Source of the DNA: Paracoccaceae bacterium
GTDB lineage: Bacteria > Pseudomonadota > Alphaproteobacteria > Rhodobacterales > Rhodobacteraceae
Direction of reading: 5' to 3'
NCBI GenBank assembly: GCA_026982255.1
Contig: JALSHL010000147.1
Coordinates: 1-19,587, forward strand
DNA: 19,587 nucleotides
In this document: piece by piece, positions 5,956 through 12,813 of the stretch
Position numbering within the stretch: position 1 is the first letter of the stretch
Layout: each line of letters opens with the position of its first letter
Made by a program: the position numbers and the translations under genes
Notes under the pieces: generated by a model
Database searches by the model: none
What the model was told of the DNA's origin: nothing
Seen by the model: only the letters and a program-made list of their open reading frames with translations

Positions 5956-7464
5956 ATGGCTAAAGTGAAGAAAAAAAAGGTTTCGCGACCCAAGGCGATG
6001 AACCCGCGCGGGTTTCGCGACTACTTCGGTGTCGAGGTCGGCGAGCGGAACGGGATGCTCGCCAAGATCACCGATGTATACCGGATGCACGGTTTCGATC
6101 CACTGGAAACGCCCGCTGTGGAAACTGTCGAGGCGCTCGGAAAATTCCTGCCCGATGTAGATCGCCCAAACGAGGGGGTGTTTGCCTGGCAGGACGAGGA
6201 CGACACCTGGATGGCACTGCGCTATGACCTGACCGCTCCGCTGGCACGGGTCTATGCCCAGTTCCGGAATGATCTGCCGACGCCCTATCGCCGCTATGCT
6301 GTCGGGCCTGTCTGGCGGAACGAGAAGCCCGGACCGGGGCGCTATCGCCAGTTCTACCAATGCGATGCGGATACGGTCGGCACGCCGACTGTTGCAGCGG
6401 ATGCGGAGATTTGCGGGATGCTTTCCGACACGCTGGAGGCGGTTGGAATCCCCCGTGGGGACTACATTGTGCGGGTCAACAACCGCAAGGTTCTGAACGG
6501 AGTGCTGGAAGTGGCCGGCCTCCTGGATATGTCTGATTTGTCCAGGTTCGAGGCCGAACGCGGCATTGTTTTGCGCGCAATAGACAAGTTGGACCGACTG
6601 GGACCGGATGGTGTGCGGGCGCTTCTGGGGGCAGGCCGCAAGGACGAGAGCGGGGATTTCACCGGTGGTGCCAACCTTTCGGACGAGCAGGCCGATATTG
6701 TCATGGGTTTCATGGATGCGCGCCGCGATGATGGTGCTGCCACCTGTGCCCGCCTGCGGGAACTGGTTGGCGGATCGCAGACAGGGCTTGCCGGTGTGCA
6801 GGAACTGGAAACGATTGCCGAACTGACCGGATCGCAGGGATACGGACCGGACCGGTTGCTGATCGACCCGTCAGTGGTGCGCGGACTGGGCTACTACACC
6901 GGACCGGTTTACGAGGCGGAGCTGACCTTCGATATTCTCGATGACAAGGGGCGCAAGCGCCAGTTCGGCTCGGTGGCCGGTGGTGGGCGCTACGATGATC
7001 TGGTCAAACGCTTTACGGGGCAGGAGGTGCCTGCAACGGGTGTTTCCATAGGCGTTGACCGTCTGCTTGCCGCGTTGCGGGAAAAAGGCCGGATGGACAG
7101 CCGCAGCCACGGGCCGGTGATCGTAACCGTAATGGACCGGGACCGGATGGCCGATTACCAAACCATGGTGGCCGAATTGCGCAACGCCGGTATTCGGGCC
7201 GAGGTGTATCTGGGCAACCCGAAAAACTTCGGTAACCAGTTGAAATACGCCGATGCCCGCAACAGCCCGGTTGCGGTGATCGAGGGCGGGAACGAGAAAG
7301 CGGCGGGCGTTGTGCAGATCAAGGATCTGGCGCTCGGCAAGGCGCTGGCGGCGAATATCTCCACGAACGAGGAATGGAAGGCGCAGCCGGCACAGATGGA
7401 AATTCCGCGCGGCGACCTTGTCTCCGAAGTGCGGAAAATGATTGCGCGGGGGCGCGAGGGCTGA
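5956..7464 (+). CDS. hisS: Histidine--tRNA ligase (HisRS), alphaproteobacterial type
   Basis: A 502-residue class II aminoacyl-tRNA synthetase. Motif 2 is 'VWRNEKPGPGRYRQFYQCDAD' without its first residue at about 120-139. The histidine-binding signature is RGLGYYTG (309-316). The C-terminal anticodon-binding domain starts near residue 382 with 'GPVIVTVMDRDRMADY'. It is about 75 residues longer than E. coli HisRS. The motif 2 loop and the basic N-terminus (AKVKKKKVSRPK) fit the divergent HisRS of Rhodobacterales and related orders, whose tRNA-His has lost the otherwise universal G-1. It charges tRNA-His in the cytoplasm. The ATG at 5956 follows an AAGG. The TGA overlaps the hisZ start by one base, making a hisS-hisZ-hisG operon. 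Confidence 0.95.
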   Translation: MAKVKKKKVSRPKAMNPRGFRDYFGVEVGERNGMLAKITDVYRMHGFDPLETPAVETVEALGKFLPDVDRPNEGVFAWQDEDDTWMALRYDLTAPLARVYAQFRNDLPTPYRRYAVGPVWRNEKPGPGRYRQFYQCDADTVGTPTVAADAEICGMLSDTLEAVGIPRGDYIVRVNNRKVLNGVLEVAGLLDMSDLSRFEAERGIVLRAIDKLDRLGPDGVRALLGAGRKDESGDFTGGANLSDEQADIVMGFMDARRDDGAATCARLRELVGGSQTGLAGVQELETIAELTGSQGYGPDRLLIDPSVVRGLGYYTGPVYEAELTFDILDDKGRKRQFGSVAGGGRYDDLVKRFTGQEVPATGVSIGVDRLLAALREKGRMDSRSHGPVIVTVMDRDRMADYQTMVAELRNAGIRAEVYLGNPKNFGNQLKYADARNSPVAVIEGGNEKAAGVVQIKDLALGKALAANISTNEEWKAQPAQMEIPRGDLVSEVRKMIARGREG

Positions 7465-8564
7465 TGCTCGCGGCGGCGAAATCTCCGTTGCAGGCGGAAA
7501 CCGACCGGATTCTGGCCCGCTTTGTCGAGGCGGGGGCGGCGCTCGTGGAGACCGAGGCTCTGCAACCGGCCGAAACCCTGCTTGACCTTTATGGCGAGGA
7601 CATTCGGGCGCGTGCCTATGTGACCAATGATCCGCTGCGGGGCGAGTTGATGCTGCGGCCGGATTTTACGGTGCCGGTGGTGCAGATGCACATGCGCGGG
7701 GGGGCGGATGTGGCGCGGTATACTTATAGCGGGCCGGTCTGGCGCAAGCAGGAGGCCGGTGGCGACCGGAAATCGGAGTATCTGCAAACCGGATACGAGG
7801 TTTTCGGCGGTTCCGATCCGGCAAAGGCCGACGCCGAGGTTTTCAGCGTGTTGTCAGGGGCGTTGCAAGGCGTGTCGGTGCAGCCCGTCATCGGTGATAT
7901 CAGCCTGATTTTCGCCGCCATTGACGCGCTTGACACCAACGCGCGGCGCAAGGCGGCGTTGCGGCGGCATGTCTGGCGTCCGGCGCGGTTCAGGCGGTTG
8001 CTGGAACGTTATTCCTCGCCGCAGGCGGCGAGCGGGGAACGTAAAAATCTCCTTCTGGCCGCAAAATCGGGTAATGTTGAAAAACTGGTGAATAAAGCCG
8101 GAAAAACGATAGGTATTCGTTCGGTTGATGATATTATCGAGCGGGCCGATGTGCTGTTGAGCGAGGCGGAAACGGCGGTTATTTCCGACAATGATGTCAA
8201 AATGATCTCGCGGATACTCGATCTGGAATGCACGATGGAAACGGCCGCTGAAAAACTGCGCGAGGTTGCTCCCGCGCTCGATTCCACAGCCGAACGACTG
8301 GCCGTGCGGGCCGATGCGCTGGCGGCACAGGGGGTTGATATTTCGGAGCTGCGGTTTGTGGCCGCTTACGGGCGCACGACGCTGGAATATTATGACGGGT
8401 TTGTCTTCGGGTTTCATGCGGATGATCCTCGTCTGCCACAAGTGGCACAAGGCGGGCGCTATGATGCCATGACCCGTGTGCTTGGCGATGGAAAACCGGT
8501 ATCCGCGGTCGGGGGAATTATCCGCCCCGAAACATTGCTGGCGTTGAAGGAGGGAACGGCATGA
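7464..8564 (+). CDS. hisZ: ATP phosphoribosyltransferase regulatory subunit
   Basis: The 366-residue protein is a HisRS catalytic-domain paralog that no longer charges tRNA. It pairs with short HisG to form the hetero-octameric first enzyme of histidine synthesis and gives it histidine feedback control. Visible are a class II fold with 'LRPDFTVPVVQMHM', a motif 2-like 'VWRKQEAGGDRKSEYLQTG', 'EYYDGFVFGF' in place of the HisRS signature, and 'GGRYDAMTRVLG' near the end. There is no anticodon-binding domain after about residue 365. The ATG at 7464 shares one base with the hisS stop, and the TGA overlaps the hisG start as ATGA. A stretch at about 8040-8230 (residues ~192-255) is visibly richer in A/T and lysine than its surroundings. 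Confidence 0.92.
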   Translation: MLAAAKSPLQAETDRILARFVEAGAALVETEALQPAETLLDLYGEDIRARAYVTNDPLRGELMLRPDFTVPVVQMHMRGGADVARYTYSGPVWRKQEAGGDRKSEYLQTGYEVFGGSDPAKADAEVFSVLSGALQGVSVQPVIGDISLIFAAIDALDTNARRKAALRRHVWRPARFRRLLERYSSPQAASGERKNLLLAAKSGNVEKLVNKAGKTIGIRSVDDIIERADVLLSEAETAVISDNDVKMISRILDLECTMETAAEKLREVAPALDSTAERLAVRADALAAQGVDISELRFVAAYGRTTLEYYDGFVFGFHADDPRLPQVAQGGRYDAMTRVLGDGKPVSAVGGIIRPETLLALKEGTA

Positions 8565-9280
8565 GTGCTTTGAAGCTTGGCCTGCCTTCCAAGGGGCGAT
8601 TGCAGGATCTGACGATCGACTGGTTTGCCGGGCGCGGAATTTCGGTAACGCGCACGGGATCGGGGCGCGAATACGCCGGACAGGTGAGCGGTGTCGACAA
8701 TGTGGAACTGGTGTTGCTCTCGGCCGGTGAAATTCCGCGGGAACTGGCAGCGGGGCGTATCCATCTGGGCGTGACCGGTCAGGATCTTGTGCATGAAAAA
8801 ATACCGGACTGGCCGTCGCGGATTGTCGAAATCCTGCCGATGGGTTTCGGTTTTGCCGACCTGATCCTCGCAGTGCCGTCCGTCTGGGTGGATGTGGAAA
8901 GCCTCGACGATTTCGACGCGGTTTGCGCGGCGTTTCGGGCGAAATACGGTTTCCGGCTGCGGATCGCCACGAAATACCACAACCTGACGCGCGAGTTTTT
9001 GCGGGCGCATGATGTGGCCGATTACCAGTTGGTGGATAGCCAGGGCGCGACAGAGGGAACGGTGAAAAACCTTACGGCCGAGGCTATTGCGGATATTACC
9101 TCGTCCGGCGCGACGCTGGAGGCGAACCACCTGAAGATCTTGCCGGACGGTTTGATCCTGAAATCGCAGGCGACGCTGTTTGGCGCGAAAACTGCCGACT
9201 GGAGCGGGGCTGCGGCTAGCGCCCTGCGTCAGATGCAGGAGCGTATGGGCACCGATATGTCAGGGCTACTTGACGGTTAG
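8561..9280 (+). CDS. hisG: ATP phosphoribosyltransferase catalytic subunit, short form
   Basis: A 239-residue HisG of the short class, without the C-terminal ACT-like regulatory domain, consistent with the adjacent hisZ. It joins ATP and PRPP into phosphoribosyl-ATP, the committed step of histidine synthesis. Motifs visible are 'LGLPSKGRL' at the N-terminus, 'GVTGQDLVHE', 'RIATKYHNLTREF', and the PRPP-binding 'DSQGATEGTVKNL' with 'EAIADITSSGATLEAN' following. The ATG at 8561 overlaps the hisZ stop by four bases. The last 15 bases overlap the convergent nitroreductase gene, so no separate terminator fits between them. Confidence 0.95.
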   Translation: MSALKLGLPSKGRLQDLTIDWFAGRGISVTRTGSGREYAGQVSGVDNVELVLLSAGEIPRELAAGRIHLGVTGQDLVHEKIPDWPSRIVEILPMGFGFADLILAVPSVWVDVESLDDFDAVCAAFRAKYGFRLRIATKYHNLTREFLRAHDVADYQLVDSQGATEGTVKNLTAEAIADITSSGATLEANHLKILPDGLILKSQATLFGAKTADWSGAAASALRQMQERMGTDMSGLLDG

Positions 9281-9955
9281 GATTTCGTCGAGCGGCTTTT
9301 TCATTTTCGCGACTGACGGGATGGTGGCGTCTTCGGACGGATGTCCGACGGCAAGGATCATCACCGGTTTTTCGGAGGCCGGACGCCCCAGCAACCCGTT
9401 CAGAAATTTCATCGGATTGGGGGTGTGGGTCAGGCACACCAGCCCGGCATCATGCAGGGCGGTAATCAGGAAACCTGTCGCGATTCCAACGCTTTCCGGG
9501 ACGTAGTAGTTTTTGTAGCGTGTGCCGTCGTCGAACTCCCCATAGCGCTGTGCGAAGACCACAATCAGCCACGGCGCGGTTGTCAGATGAGGCTTTTCAA
9601 CGCCGGTGCCGAGCGGCTCCAGCGCCTTGATCCATTCGTCACCGCCACCACCGGCATAGAATTTTTCTTCCTCGATTTCGGCAGCCTTGCGGATTTCGGC
9701 CTTGGCAGCGGGATCGCGCACGGCCACGAAATGCCAGGGCTGGTGGTTCGCACCGCTAGGCGCGGTGCCAGCGGTGGCGATGCAGTTGCGGATGACGGCC
9801 TCGTCCACCGGCTGGTCTGTGAAATCGCGCACCGAATGGCGCCGGCGCATTTTCGCCAGAAATGCGGTCGAGGCCGCCAACCGTTCCTCGTCCGACATTT
9901 CAGCGCGGTCGGGCAGGGGGATCGGCTCGAAACTCAGTTTTTCCTTGGCGAACAT
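9266..9955 (-). CDS. Nitroreductase-family flavoprotein, iodotyrosine deiodinase-like
   Basis: The 229-residue protein is an FMN-dependent nitroreductase-fold enzyme: 'RRRHSVRDF' (38-45) binds FMN phosphate, 'TAGTAPSGANHQPWHF' (61-76) is the flavin-contact loop, and 'GLVCLTHTP' and 'VGHPSEDATIP' lie near the end. It aligns, from memory, without gaps to human iodotyrosine deiodinase through the active-site lid. Glu96, Tyr100 and Lys121 fall on the residues that grip the halotyrosine zwitterion there (Glu157, Tyr161, Lys182). It may therefore act on halotyrosine-like or other small aromatic substrates. GGAGG stands before the ATG at 9955. The gene is last in the ribE-ribB-ribH-nusB operon, 15 bases after nusB, which could suit a flavin-dependent enzyme. 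The substrate is unproven. Confidence 0.82.
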   Translation of the reverse strand: MFAKEKLSFEPIPLPDRAEMSDEERLAASTAFLAKMRRRHSVRDFTDQPVDEAVIRNCIATAGTAPSGANHQPWHFVAVRDPAAKAEIRKAAEIEEEKFYAGGGGDEWIKALEPLGTGVEKPHLTTAPWLIVVFAQRYGEFDDGTRYKNYYVPESVGIATGFLITALHDAGLVCLTHTPNPMKFLNGLLGRPASEKPVMILAVGHPSEDATIPSVAKMKKPLDEILTVK

Positions 9956-9970
9956 GGGGCCTCCTGCGGG

Positions 9971-10453
9971 TCAGGTGAAGGCGTCCGGCCTGGCTTCGCG
10001 GGCCATGTGGTCTAGAACGGCATTGACAAATTTTGCCTCGCGGCCTTCGGGAAAGAAAGCCTTGGCGACATCGACGAATTCGCTGATCACGACCTTTGGC
10101 GGCGTGTCCTGCGTCAACAATTCGGCCCCCGCGGCGCGGAACAGGGCGCGGATGGTCGGGTCGATGCGGTCGATCGGCCATTTGGCAACCAGTGCGCGGT
10201 CGGTCATCTGGTCGATTTTCGCCTGATGGTTAACCGCCTCGTGCAGCAGGGCGCGGAACAGGTCGATGTTGCCCTCGGCATAGGTGTCGCCGTCGATTTC
10301 GGCACCCAGGCGGTGGGTTTCGAATTCCGCCTGCACGTCCTCCAGCGCGTCACCGGAAGCCTCCATCTGGAATAGGGCCTGCACCGCGAACAGGCGGGCG
10401 GCGGATTTCATCTGGCGTTTGTCGTTCCGGCCGGATCTGGCGGCATTCGGCAT
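9971..10453 (-). CDS. nusB: Transcription antitermination factor NusB
   Basis: A 160-residue all-helical NusB. With NusE (ribosomal protein S10) it binds boxA RNA and supports antitermination in rRNA operons. Family hallmarks are 'SAARLFAVQALFQME' near the N-terminus, 'DPTIRALFRAAGAELL' in the middle and 'PPKVVISEFVDVAKAFFPE', then 'KFVNAVLDHMAR' near the end. The ATG shares one base with the ribH stop (TGATG). The ribH-nusB pairing is widespread in bacteria. Length and motifs are complete. Confidence 0.95.
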   Translation of the reverse strand: MPNAARSGRNDKRQMKSAARLFAVQALFQMEASGDALEDVQAEFETHRLGAEIDGDTYAEGNIDLFRALLHEAVNHQAKIDQMTDRALVAKWPIDRIDPTIRALFRAAGAELLTQDTPPKVVISEFVDVAKAFFPEGREAKFVNAVLDHMAREARPDAFT

Positions 10454-11004
10454 CAGGCTTGTCCTTTGTTTTTATCGGATTTTCCGGCAATCAGAATATG
10501 CTCGGAAGAGGGCCCAATACGGCGCGGGCAAGACTTTGTAAAGCCTCGTTTCAGGGCGATCAGATGCATGGCCGCTTCGGCTGCTCCCCCGCCCTTGTTC
10601 TGGCCCGTATGATCGGCGCGAACCTCGGCCTGCGCGCGGTTTTCGACGGTTAGGATACCGTTGCCGATGCAGATGCCTTCCAGCCCCAGAAGCATAAGCG
10701 CGCGCGAAGAATCGTTGCAAACCGTGTCGTAATGTGTGGTCTCGCCACGGATAACACAGCCGAGCGCGACATAGCCGTCATAGACCCGCTTGGCGCTGGC
10801 CAGCCGGATGGCTGTGGGGATTTCCAGTGCCCCGGGAACCTCGATCACATGCTGGGTGGCACGGGCCTTGGCGATGGCGGCTTTGGCGCCCGCCACCAGT
10901 TCGTCGGCGATGTCCTTGTAATAGGGCGCAACCACGATCAGCAGGCGGGTCGTGGTGTCGAACTTCGGCGCGGGCAGGGTGTAATGTGTTTCAGAATCAG
11001 CCAT
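10453..11004 (-). CDS. ribH: 6,7-dimethyl-8-ribityllumazine synthase
   Basis: The 183-residue enzyme condenses dihydroxybutanone phosphate with the ribitylamino-pyrimidine to give lumazine, the penultimate step of riboflavin synthesis. It has the aromatic residue of the pyrimidine site in 'VVAPYYKDI' (Tyr28/Tyr29), 'EVPGALEIP' (55-63) and 'GCVIRGETTHYDTVCN' (82-97) with catalytic His91. 'GNGILTVEN' and 'KGGGAAEAAMHLI' follow. A tail of about 30 residues after the core, ending KSDKNKGQA, is longer than in short RibH proteins. Its ATG follows the ribB stop with no gap (TGAATG). Confidence 0.95.
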   Translation of the reverse strand: MADSETHYTLPAPKFDTTTRLLIVVAPYYKDIADELVAGAKAAIAKARATQHVIEVPGALEIPTAIRLASAKRVYDGYVALGCVIRGETTHYDTVCNDSSRALMLLGLEGICIGNGILTVENRAQAEVRADHTGQNKGGGAAEAAMHLIALKRGFTKSCPRRIGPSSEHILIAGKSDKNKGQA

Positions 11005-12090
11005 TCAACTATCCTTTCCAAGCGGACGGGTGCCGGTGATCGACAGGCCGTAGCCCTCAAGCCCCACCAGTTTCGGCGCGGGAGAGTTGGTCAGAAGCTC
11101 CATTTCGGAAATCCCCAGTGCCCCGAGAATTTGCGCGCCCAGACCGTATTGCCGCAGCGTTTGCGAGCCGTCGGCGTGATCCATTTTCATATTGGTATCG
11201 CGCAGCAGAACCACCGCGCCGCGGCCTTCTTCGGCAATGATTTTCATGGCATCAGGGACCTGATGCGCCCGCCCCGGGGTCAGGGCCAGCAGGTCCTCCA
11301 GCGGGTTGATGCAGTGCATCCGGACCAGCACGGGACCGCCTTCGGAAATGTCGCCCTTGGTCAGCACGATGTGCTCGGCACCATGGGTTTCATCGGTGAA
11401 AATGCGCAGCATCCACTCGCCACCGTATTCGGAAGTGACCGAGCGCACATCGCTTTCGCGCACCAGATTGTCATGGCGGCGGCGATAGGCGATCAGGTCG
11501 GAAATCGTGCCGATCTTCAGCCCGTGCTTTTCGGCAAAACCGATCAGGTCCGGCAGGCGCGCCATGGTGCCGTCGTCGTTCATGATCTCGCAAATCACGC
11601 CGGAGGGGTTCAGTCCGGCAAGGCGCGAAATATCGGTTGCGGCCTCGGTATGGCCTGCGCGCACCAGCACACCGCCTTGCCGCGCGCGCAGCGGGAACAC
11701 ATGCCCCGGTGTGGCGATATCGTGGGGACGGACCTGCGGGTTGATGGCAACGGCCACCGTGCGGGCGCGGTCATGTGCGGAAATGCCGGTGGTCACGCCT
11801 TCGCGCGCTTCGATAGAGACCGTGAACGGGGTTTCGTGGCGCGAGGCATTGGTGGTGGTCATCATCGGCACGCCGAGTTTTTCCACCTGCTCGCCAGTCA
11901 TGGTCAGGCAGATCAGCCCGCGTCCGTGCGTGGCCATGAAGTTGATGGCGTCGGGGGTGGCCATCTGTGCGGGGATGACCAGATCGCCCTCGTTCTCGCG
12001 GTCCTCGTGATCCACAAGGATGAACATGCGGCCGTTGCGGGCGTCCTCGATGATGTCCTCGATCGGGGAGATTTTTGCGGAATAATCCAT
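11005..12090 (-). CDS. ribB: 3,4-dihydroxy-2-butanone 4-phosphate synthase with degenerate GTP cyclohydrolase II domain (RibBX-like)
   Basis: The 361-residue protein fuses a complete RibB domain (about 1-205) to a RibA-like domain (about 210-361). RibB makes dihydroxybutanone phosphate from ribulose 5-phosphate; its acidic loop 'DHEDRENEGDLVIPAQ' (27-42) and 'TPGHVFPLRARQGGVLVR' with 'GHTEAATD' are intact. The RibA half keeps fold segments such as 'GGPVLVRMH', 'IIAEEGRGAVVLLRD' and 'RQYGLGAQIL'. It lacks the C-x10-C-x-C zinc site, with only Cys260 nearby, and the 'RQEGRG' catalytic segment is replaced by 'RDTNMKMD'. It should not hydrolyse GTP. This variant is known from Proteobacteria as RibBX. 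A separate RibA must exist elsewhere. The start codon shares one base with the ribE TAA. Confidence 0.92.
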   Translation of the reverse strand: MDYSAKISPIEDIIEDARNGRMFILVDHEDRENEGDLVIPAQMATPDAINFMATHGRGLICLTMTGEQVEKLGVPMMTTTNASRHETPFTVSIEAREGVTTGISAHDRARTVAVAINPQVRPHDIATPGHVFPLRARQGGVLVRAGHTEAATDISRLAGLNPSGVICEIMNDDGTMARLPDLIGFAEKHGLKIGTISDLIAYRRRHDNLVRESDVRSVTSEYGGEWMLRIFTDETHGAEHIVLTKGDISEGGPVLVRMHCINPLEDLLALTPGRAHQVPDAMKIIAEEGRGAVVLLRDTNMKMDHADGSQTLRQYGLGAQILGALGISEMELLTNSPAPKLVGLEGYGLSITGTRPLGKDS

Positions 12091-12677
12091 TACTGCATCT
12101 CGTTCAGGCGCGCGACGTAACGCGCGAGGGTATCTATTTCCAGATTGACCATATCGCCGACCTGCGCATCGCCCCAGATGGTATGCGTCTTGGTGTGCGG
12201 AATGAAATTGATGCCGAAGTTGCAGCCGTCCACCGCATTGACCGTCAGCGAGGTGCCATTGAGCGCGACCGAGCCTTTCGGGGCAATGAATTTCGCCAGC
12301 TCTTTCGGGGCTGACAGGGTTACGCGGGTGCTGTCGCCCTCGTCCTCCATGGCGATGATTTCGGCCAGACCGTCCACATGGCCCGACACGATATGTCCGC
12401 CCAGTTCGTCGCCAAGCCGCAATGCGCGTTCAAGGTTCAGGCGCTTGCCGGACTTCCAGCCGCCCAGATTGGTTTTCGACAGGGTTTCGGCGGAAATATC
12501 CACGTCGAACCAGTCGGCACCCTTGTCGATCACCGTTAGACAAACCCCGTCGCAGGCGATCGAGGCTCCAAGGTCCACGCCCGCCATGTCGTAGCCGCAC
12601 GAGATACGGGCACGCATGTCGCCCCGTTCCTCGGTCTGTTCCACTTTGCCGATGTCGCTGACGATGCCGGTAAACAT
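12090..12677 (-). CDS. ribE: Riboflavin synthase, alpha subunit
   Basis: A 195-residue riboflavin synthase (ribE in E. coli naming, ribC in others) built of two similar lumazine-binding barrels. The N-terminal 'MFTGIVSDIGKV' is the family start and contains the catalytic loop. 'IACDGVCLTV' in the first barrel and 'VALNGTSLTVN' in the second are the paired ligand loops. It dismutates two lumazine molecules to riboflavin. The ATG at 12677, preceded by AAAGGACAG, was chosen because MFTGIV is the invariant start; the frame stays open for 24 codons upstream without homology. It leads the ribE-ribB-ribH-nusB-nitroreductase operon. In many relatives ribD lies just upstream; here the capsule genes intervene. 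Confidence 0.95.
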   Translation of the reverse strand: MFTGIVSDIGKVEQTEERGDMRARISCGYDMAGVDLGASIACDGVCLTVIDKGADWFDVDISAETLSKTNLGGWKSGKRLNLERALRLGDELGGHIVSGHVDGLAEIIAMEDEGDSTRVTLSAPKELAKFIAPKGSVALNGTSLTVNAVDGCNFGINFIPHTKTHTIWGDAQVGDMVNLEIDTLARYVARLNEMQ

Positions 12678-12704
12678 GACGCTGTCCTTTGTTGTGCTGT
12701 TGTC

Positions 12705-12733
12705 GGGATACCGTGCCGCGCGCGCGGGGGCAA
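12705..12733 (-). promoter_or_regulatory. Putative promoter of the ribE operon
   Basis: On the minus strand TTGCCC (12733-12728) and TATCCC (12710-12705) are spaced by 17 bases, giving a start near 12698 and a leader of only about 20 bases. That is too short for an FMN riboswitch, and no riboswitch core was seen in the divergent region. Confidence 0.35.
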
Positions 12734-12748
12734 GAGGGCGCGGCGGCA

Positions 12749-12777
12749 TTGCCCGAATCCTCGTGCTCGCGTATCAA
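12749..12777 (+). promoter_or_regulatory. Putative promoter of the capsule block
   Basis: TTGCCC (12749-12754) and TATCAA (12772-12777) are 17 bases apart, predicting a start near 12784 and a leader of about 30 bases before the TTG at 12814. It argues against start codons further upstream, which would overlap ribE. Confidence 0.35.
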
Positions 12778-12813
12778 GGCACATTCGTTCGTATCAGCAT
12801 TGGCCGGCCGCAT

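Noticed and set aside
10732..12120. 462-residue plus-strand open frame opposite ribB
   Set aside because: It has low-complexity His/Gln/Gly-rich content with no domain, and it lies antisense to the strongly conserved ribB gene.
12616..12813. In-frame extension of kpsS into the ribE gene, including ATG codons at 12616 and 12676
   Set aside because: The translated extension is low-complexity and would overlap ribE head to head; the promoter at 12749-12777 lies downstream of those ATGs.
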